A DNA stretch of 64,000 nucleotides from Brachycybe producta (lineage: Eukaryota > Arthropoda > Diplopoda > Playtdesmida > Andrognathidae), in NCBI GenBank assembly GCA_036925085.1, contig JAUPFP010000050.1, positions 1,154,001 to 1,218,000 of the forward strand, read 5' to 3'. The position numbers and the translations under genes are program-made. Within the stretch, counting starts at the first letter, position 1. Each line of letters begins with the position of its first letter. Positions 58,043 to 64,000 of the stretch are shown one piece after another. The notes beneath the pieces were generated by a model that was given only the letters and a program-made list of their open reading frames with translations, searched no databases and was not told the origin of the DNA.

Positions 58043-59197
58043 CAGAGGGCGGAATAAAATGTTTTTATTATTGGAAAATATGTACATATATATGTACTCA
58101 AAATGGGCAAAATATGTATTAAAATATTTTTAAATTCCTAAATATTCTTTAATAAGCAAATAGTCTGTTTAATACTTTTAATTCATTTATTTTAATTTTC
58201 TTAGAAAGTAAAAATGTTTTATAATCAGAATTATCATACAATGTAGATGTTAGATAATTGATAGTGAGAGACCACTTTACTACAATAGGGACTTAGCGAA
58301 ATTTCGTACGAAATTAAGTTTCACGAAATTTATATATTTAAATTAAGTGATTTCGTTTTCGTTTCAATTTCGTTATTGTAGTTAGCGAAGCAACCCAAAA
58401 ACGTAAACGAAATAATTCACCTTTTACGGCGATTTGTGTGGTAATTTTTGCCTAATTAATCGCCACTAAATGTAGATTTTTTAATTTTTATTGTTCTTTA
58501 CACTTAATATTCTTGCTTTAATCGGAAATCTTTCATGTAGGGTTGGTTATTCTTTTTAAAACGACGTCGTTTTCCATCGACAAAATCCAACTACGAAATA
58601 ATTTTATAATTTCGTAAAGAAATGCCTCATTTCGTACGAAATCTTTGTGTTGTAACGAAATCAGCCGGAAATGACGTCAAAATAATGGATTTCGTAAATA
58701 AATTTATTTCGTACAAAATTTTGCTAAGTCCCTAATACTTCACAAGTTACTGTAAAAGACAAATTTTCTTTCAAATAGTAAATGGTTTTGTTAAATTTCA
58801 TTAACAACTGGAAAACAGACATAAAATAACTTAACTTTCTTTGTCTTCTTTGTTTCTAACATGTGGTCTCTACTAACCTTATATAAAGTAATGATTCACG
58901 AAATAACATTTAGATACTTGAAAAATTATAATTTTGATAGTTTCTTTCCAATTCAGTGATTAATAATGATTGTGATTGGTATAAATATTTGAAATTTGAA
59001 AAAAAATATTTATATGTTAAAATTCAATAAATATTTACAAAAATATGTGTATTTAAATATTTTCCAAAATATGTAAAATATGTATTTATAAATGTAGTTT
59101 ATTCAATTCCTAACATTCTGAAATGGATGGATATTAAATTTGGGCATGATACCTGAATGTATTTGGAATATGTTTTTTTATAGAATTCCGCCCTCTG
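58043..59197. mobile_element. hAT-type non-autonomous element with 8-bp TSD
   Basis: Ends CAGAGGGCGGAAT and ATTCCGCCCTCTG are terminal inverted repeats with the CAG...CTG termini of hAT elements. ATTATTAT flanks both sides exactly (58035-58042 and 59198-59205), an 8-bp target-site duplication as the superfamily makes. Subterminal AAAATATGT repeats face inward. There is no transposase. A second element is nested within. Confidence 0.88.
58288..58732. mobile_element. TA-flanked MITE nested in the hAT element
   Basis: Ends GGGACTTAGCGAAATTTCGTACG and its near inverse CGTACAAAATTTTGCTAAGTCCC, flanked on both sides by TA, fitting a Tc1/mariner-type non-autonomous element. The interior has repeated TTTCGT words and an AACGACGTCGTT palindrome. 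It must be younger than the hAT insertion. Confidence 0.85.
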
Positions 59198-59363
59198 ATT
59201 ATTATACAATATGCATATATATTTAAATTAAAATGTTATTTTGGACGGACATTTTTTATTTGGTCATTGAAGTCACTGAAGAGCCATCTTGATTTTATTT
59301 TAAATTATTACTTTATTGTAGCAATCATACATTTAGACATTTCACAAGAAAATTGTCTTAAAT

Positions 59364-60205
59364 TTACGTCTTAAGAAGGCAAAAGTTTCCACAAACGGCT
59401 TTTCCTAAACCGTATTGTTGAGCGAAACTCTCGACATCGAAGTGTTTTCTTCCAATATCTATTCGGTCGTAAATGTGGCTGCTTTGAATAAATATCAAAA
59501 CCATGTAGCGATGCGTTCCTATAAAAAAACACACAGAAAAGTGATTGTTTTTGAATGCTTCAAATTAAATTCTCAAAGTTATGAACGTGGTTAAACCGTA
59601 ACAATTTACCTGTGTTACTTTGTGGTTGTGGATTTTGGTATTTTTTGATGATATTTCCAGCATGCAGGAAGTGATATTTGAAATTCCCTCCTTCAATGTT
59701 CATAATTAGCCAGTGCACATACTGAGCATCAGTGGCATTTTGTGCACTCGGTGAATCAGGATCTGGAAAATAGTTTACTCCATATATTAATATCTATGTT
59801 GCAGGCCTTTGGTGCTTTAATGTTACCTATCATGAGTATTGTGTAAAGGCTGGTGGGATCAAAAGAGTAATCAACTGTTACTATTTCTCCTGCCATCTGT
59901 TGTGCACTCAGATATTCGGCTGTTACCAGAACGGCACCAGTGGCAAATGTCATCTAAATTTTGTTATTATCAAACATTTTAAGGATACTGGCAATGTTTT
60001 TAGGTTAGGTGTCCTGTATATAGAAATGAACTTTAACAGATATTACCGAAGAAGTGGTTCGTGGCACATAACTTAGTACATCTGGAACAATTTTTTCCTT
60101 ATACCATAGGTTATTGTTTCCATCGGTATTGTTGCTTTGGCCCTCGATTACACACCCTGTCATCAGGGCTGAAGCCAAAATCAAGATTAAAAAGAACATT
60201 TTCAT
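59364..60205 (-). CDS. Secreted PEBP-family protein, locus 15 (DPDSPS type)
   Basis: Exons 60047-60205, 59827-59953, 59610-59762 and 59364-59518, 197 residues. MKMFFLILILASALMTGCVI signal peptide, then WYKEKIVPDVLSYVP. Exon 2 MTFATGAVLVTAE...LYTILMIG; exon 3 DPDSPSAQNATDAQYVHWLIMN retains His-Trp; exon 4 GTHRYMVLIFIQ keeps HRY, and ends KAVCGNFCLLKT with two cysteines. Shares DPDSPS, DAQY.HWL and the SYVP/SYIP region with locus 12. TATAAAAG on the gene strand lies at 60277-60284. Confidence 0.92.
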
Positions 60206-60284
60206 TAGAATTCACTTTAATTTTAAGTCGCCCAGATGTTGGATCGTGAATTAATTTCCTACTGAAATTCGTTTTCCTTTTATA

Positions 60285-60700
60285 AGACAAGTATTATTTG
60301 ATTAGTATTTAAGCAATAAACTACATGTGTAAATTCAGTCAGAAGTATATTGTTTAATTTTAATCACCACCTGTTTTTTTTAAGAAAATAGTAGTTGTTT
60401 AAATTTTATTTTGTGATGATGATGATGATGATGATGATGATAATAATAAACTGGATTTACAAACGTACCATTTTTGTATTGCATGATATTATATACATAA
60501 AGTGTATGTACACGTAAAGACTTCCATCTGTGCCAACTTTTCCAACTGTTAAAAAATCAACCTACACATTGAACACAACGTAACAAATATTACAAGTAAA
60601 TTGCCTTGAATATGGCGTTTTTAGACATCCATGAAAGTTCTCCCAGCCACGAAAAAAAGCTCCCAAATGTCATTATAAAATGTTGATCTTTTTATTTCGT
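60285..60700. other. 5' flank of PEBP locus 15
   Basis: AT-rich, with a (GAT)n microsatellite at about 60414-60442. No gene is seen. Confidence 0.5.
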
Positions 60701-60709
60701 TTCCACAGG

Positions 60710-60814
60710 CTGATTATACAAACTTGGATCCAGAACAAGTTATGAATTCGGAGCGTGGTTCTTTTCGGGATTCCATTCCTAAAAGGTTCTTTCGGCACAT
60801 TTTCTAAAACATTG
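60710..60814 (+). pseudogene. Orphan plus-strand PEBP exon 2 relic (e)
   Basis: The best preserved of the relics. After a TTTCCACAG acceptor it runs GCTGATTATACAAACTTGG to CCTAAAAGG, TTCTTTCGGCACATTTTC and ACATTG at GTGAGGGATTATTTACG. The end resembles CGAAAAGGATCTCGCTACAC...ATTG|GTGAGG of locus 2. A TAA lies near its 3' end. The length (about 105 nt) is short of the 127 nt norm. Confidence 0.5.
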
Positions 60815-61960
60815 GTGAGGGATTATTTACGTTTTCATTTTTGTAGGTTTTTTTAACTTAAATAATGGAAGATATTATTTAATAAAAAAAATACTGTACG
60901 GTTATTGCGATCACACGATAATATTCAAATTTGCTGAAGTTTCCCATTTTTTTAAAATGTTGTTATTTTCAGTTATTTTATGATTCAGTCAGTAGGGGGG
61001 GGGGCCGAATTTGTCAGGTAATTCCATACTATTGTCAAATGGTATTTAGATATTTTGGAGAAGTGTTTGATTGCATTCCAATCTAAATTGTCCTGTAAAA
61101 TAATTCGATTACCACCATGATTGGTTATAGCAGTGAATGTTATACTCCGAATCTTAAAGAGACCATTATCTCCAGAAATTTCTTATCAAAATATTGTCAA
61201 GACTTAGGCCCTAATCAATAATTAGTGAAGTGATTTTTATAATTTGAAATAAGTCATTAATATAATTAAAATATTAAAATTAATTAACTTATCATAAATA
61301 AACTATATCACATTAGATGCGCCACCAAACAACAGACATTGGCAATAAAAAAGTTAGACAACTCAGTTGGCACGTGCTGCAGGACTCCATAGACGCAATG
61401 TTAAGCGAAATTTGATGTTTCCAAAAAACATGGTCTCGATTCTAGCCACCTTTAATTGCCTTTAAGCTGATGATAAGTTAATGATAACTAACGGAATCTT
61501 TTCTTGAATGTTGTGGTTAGGTATTTATTTGCAATGTTCAAAGGCGTTTTTAATTTATACAATTTTGAATTATACTAATTTACTTGACCTATGTTTGACA
61601 TGGGTCAAGTTAATTAGTACTGTATACACCAGGTAGGCTAAACCACCATTCTGTTTTTGAGAAACATCTTTCCTCTTTTAAAAAAACTGGGCGTATTCCT
61701 TAATATGTGCTACAGGTGTGAAGGTAAATTCATGACGTTTCCAATTGCCGTTTAGTTGCTGCAGCCAGTTAGGTAACTTCTGAACCACAAAATTGACCAC
61801 GTGTCTCACGGCACGTGAAAGTCTGGTTTACCTAGACTCGTAAGGAAGTATGTAAATATGAGGTAACCACCACATAAGCATCTGAGTAGAGGATTAGACT
61901 TTCGATTTTTGAAATCTAAAATGGTGTTTTTTGGTGACTCGTAAAAAGTTACTTTTTTTT
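60815..61960. other. Spacer left of the terminal palindrome
   Basis: AT-rich, with a G10 run near 60995 and a small TTACTTGACC...GGGTCAAGTTAA hairpin near 61580-61615. No gene is recognised. Confidence 0.4.
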
Positions 61961-62114
61961 TAAGTTTTTGACCTCCATTGCTCTAAAGAGCAATGGAGGT
62001 ATATAGGATCATGCAAGAAAAGGGGAAAACAAGGGATTCAAGGAACTCTATAGACCTCCATTGCTTTAATATATGCTTTCATATATAAAATAACCAACTT
62101 TTTTTTCATTGTTA

Positions 62115-62410
62115 CATGTGTGCGCATGAGTACGCACATGAACACACGTGCGCGCATGAGTACACACGTGTGCGCATGTGTACGCACATGTACACACGTG
62201 TGCGCATGTGTATGCACATGTACACACTTGTGCGCATGTGTACGCACATGTACACACTTGTGCGCATGTGTATGCACATGTACACACTTGTGCGCATGTG
62301 TACGCACATGTACACACTTGTGCGCATGTGTATGCACATGTACACACTTGTGCGCATGTGTACGCACATGTACACATTTGTGCGCATGTGTACGCACATG
62401 TACACATAAA
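62115..62410. repeat. 30-bp minisatellite, left array
   Basis: About ten units; alternate units differ by TACGCAC versus TATGCAC, giving a 60-bp higher-order period. Confidence 0.9.
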
Positions 62411-62930
62411 CACATGTATGTATTCAAGTACATGACATAGTTACATGTGATGCGCATGCGTCATTCATTTGTAATAATATGGTTTAGAATGAATAGACGT
62501 TACATGTATTCTAATATACAAAAATAATAACAGAACATAGAAAGGAACACCCCTCCTAAATAATAGAAAAGTCCCCCTTTCGAATGCTACAACTGGAAAG
62601 AGGAAGAATCGAGATTTTTTTTAAAAAAAATTACGTTTTTAAAAAATCGAAATTTTATATATTGAATCGCTCTAAAATTCCAATTTTTTTCCAGTTTCAT
62701 CGTCAGAATGTTTACATCATTTTAAGTCTGATGACATCTTATTGTAGGTGGGCCCGTTTTCGAGTTGTTCGACCCACTAAAAATTATGACGAAAAACTCA
62801 AAATTTGTTTCTAAAAAATTCATAAAAAAATAACCCGGAGCTTCATATTGACCCACGGAATCAAATAAAAAATACTGCATGTCTTTATCTCATTCCGTTC
62901 TTGAGTTGTTCGAGGAACTAAATCGGTTCC

Positions 62931-62968
<38 letters not shown>

Positions 62969-63654
62969 ACAGACATCCTTTTTTTCCCCTTTTCTTGCAT
63001 GATCCTATATACCTCCATTGCTCTAAAGAGCAATGGAGGTATATAGGATATAGGATCAAAAAGGATGTCTGTGTGTCTGTGTGTGTGTGTGTGTCCGGAA
63101 CCCGATTTAGTTCCTCGAACAACTCAAGAACGGAATGAGATAAAGACATGCAGTATTTTTTATTTGATTCCGTGGGTCAATATGAAGCTCCTGACAAAAA
63201 ATTAGAAAATTTTACCCAGGGGTTATTTTTTTATGAATTTTTTAGAAACAAATTTTGAGTTTTTGGTCATAATTTTTAGTGGGTCGAACAACTCGAAAAC
63301 GGGGCCACCTACAATAAAATGTCATCAGACCTAAAATGATGTAAACATTCTGACGATGAAACTGGAAAAAATTGGAATTTTAGAGCGATTCGATATATAA
63401 AATTTCGATTTTTTAAAAACGTAATTTTTTTTAAAAAAAATCTTGATTCTTCCTCTTTTCAGTTGTAGCATTCGAAAGGGGGACTTTTCTATTATTTAGG
63501 AGGGGTGTTCCTTTCTATGTTCTGTTATTATTTTTGTATATTAGAATACATGTGACGTATATTCATTCTAAACCATATTATTACAAATGAATGACGCATG
63601 CGCATCACATGTAACTATGTCATGTACTTGAATACATACATGTGTTTATCTATA

Positions 63655-64000
63655 TACACATGCGCACACGTCTATACATGTGCGTACACATGCGCACAAG
63701 TGTGTACATGTGCGTACACATGCGCACAAGTGTGTACATGTGCGTACACATGCGCACAAGTGTGTACGTGTGCGTACACATGCGCACAAGTGTGTACGTG
63801 TGCGTACACATGCGCACAAGTGTGTACGTGTGTGTACACATGCGTACAAGTGTGTACATGTGCATACACATGCGCACAAGTGTGTACGTGTGCATACACA
63901 TGCGCACAAGTGTGTACGTGTGCGTACACATGCGCACAAGTGTGTACGTGTGCGTACACATGCGCACAAGTGTGTACGTGTGCGTACACATGCGCACAAG
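63655..64000. repeat. 30-bp minisatellite, right array (inverse)
   Basis: At least eleven units of the inverse of the left array; it runs off the window. Confidence 0.9.

Larger units (their letters stand above)
61974..64000. repeat. Large palindrome with 30-bp minisatellite arms
   Basis: Symmetry centre near 63022 (CCTCCATTGCTCT/AAAGAGCAATGGAGG). Unique-sequence arms at about 62430-62960 and 63080-63640 are near-perfect inverses. Outside each lies a tandem array of 30-bp units alternating TGTGCGCATGTG, TACGCACATG and TACACACT in one orientation (62115-62410) and the inverse in the other (63655-64000, continuing past the edge). (CA)n and (TG)n tracts flank the centre. Open frames in all phases of the arrays reflect a stop-free 30-bp unit, not proteins. 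Confidence 0.88.

Noticed and set aside
62038-62457. Several overlapping 85-139 codon open frames of Cys/His/Thr repeats, and similar ones at 63646-63999
   Set aside because: Produced by a 30-bp minisatellite whose length is a multiple of three and lacks stops; no start context or splice signals.

Overview
The window is AT-rich, intron-rich animal nuclear DNA, most likely from an invertebrate. It has conserved metazoan genes with short GT-AG introns, secreted-protein gene clusters, many foldback DNA elements, a LINE and microsatellites. No bacterial or organellar signature was seen. I cannot fix the phylum from sequence alone.

Region 1 (1-16.7 kb, minus strand) holds two conserved genes in tandem. 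XPO7 (exportin-7) is complete, with 22 coding exons and about 1094 residues. It has a second possible first exon and one GC-AG intron. Downstream of it lies HHEX (hematopoietically expressed homeobox). Its repressor-motif exon and homeodomain exon are present and the acidic C-terminal tail is off the left edge. A short, coding-like plus-strand exon of unknown identity lies between them. Palindromic MITE-like elements sit in the introns.

Region 2 (16.4-20.1 kb) is a repeat-rich spacer. It has XPO7 promoter sites (NRF-1-like and CRE-like), two related palindromic elements, a foldback element filled with a 16-bp-based minisatellite, and a promoter-bearing repeat that may be an LTR fossil.

Region 3 (20.1-60.3 kb) is the main feature: a tandem array of 15 loci of the phosphatidylethanolamine-binding protein (PEBP) family. 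Most encode a signal peptide plus a 160-180 residue PEBP domain on four coding exons with invariant phases (0, 1, 1). Two copies at the left are on the plus strand and keep the canonical ligand-pocket motifs. Thirteen are on the minus strand: nine look intact, one is frameshifted, one is a stop-bearing pseudogene and two are fragments. A subgroup at 26-38 kb has lost the DPDAPS pocket motif by in-frame deletion. The minus-strand genes share a compact TATA promoter about 110 bp upstream of the ATG. Several intergenic spacers also carry a degraded exon-2/intron-2 junction in the opposite (plus) orientation, pointing to an older, differently organised array. The picture is birth-and-death evolution of a secreted PEBP family.

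Region 4 (51-64 kb) adds a 5'-truncated LINE, a hAT-type non-autonomous element with 8-bp target duplication and a TA-flanked MITE nested inside it, and at the right edge a palindrome about 2 kb long carrying a 30-bp minisatellite in both arms.
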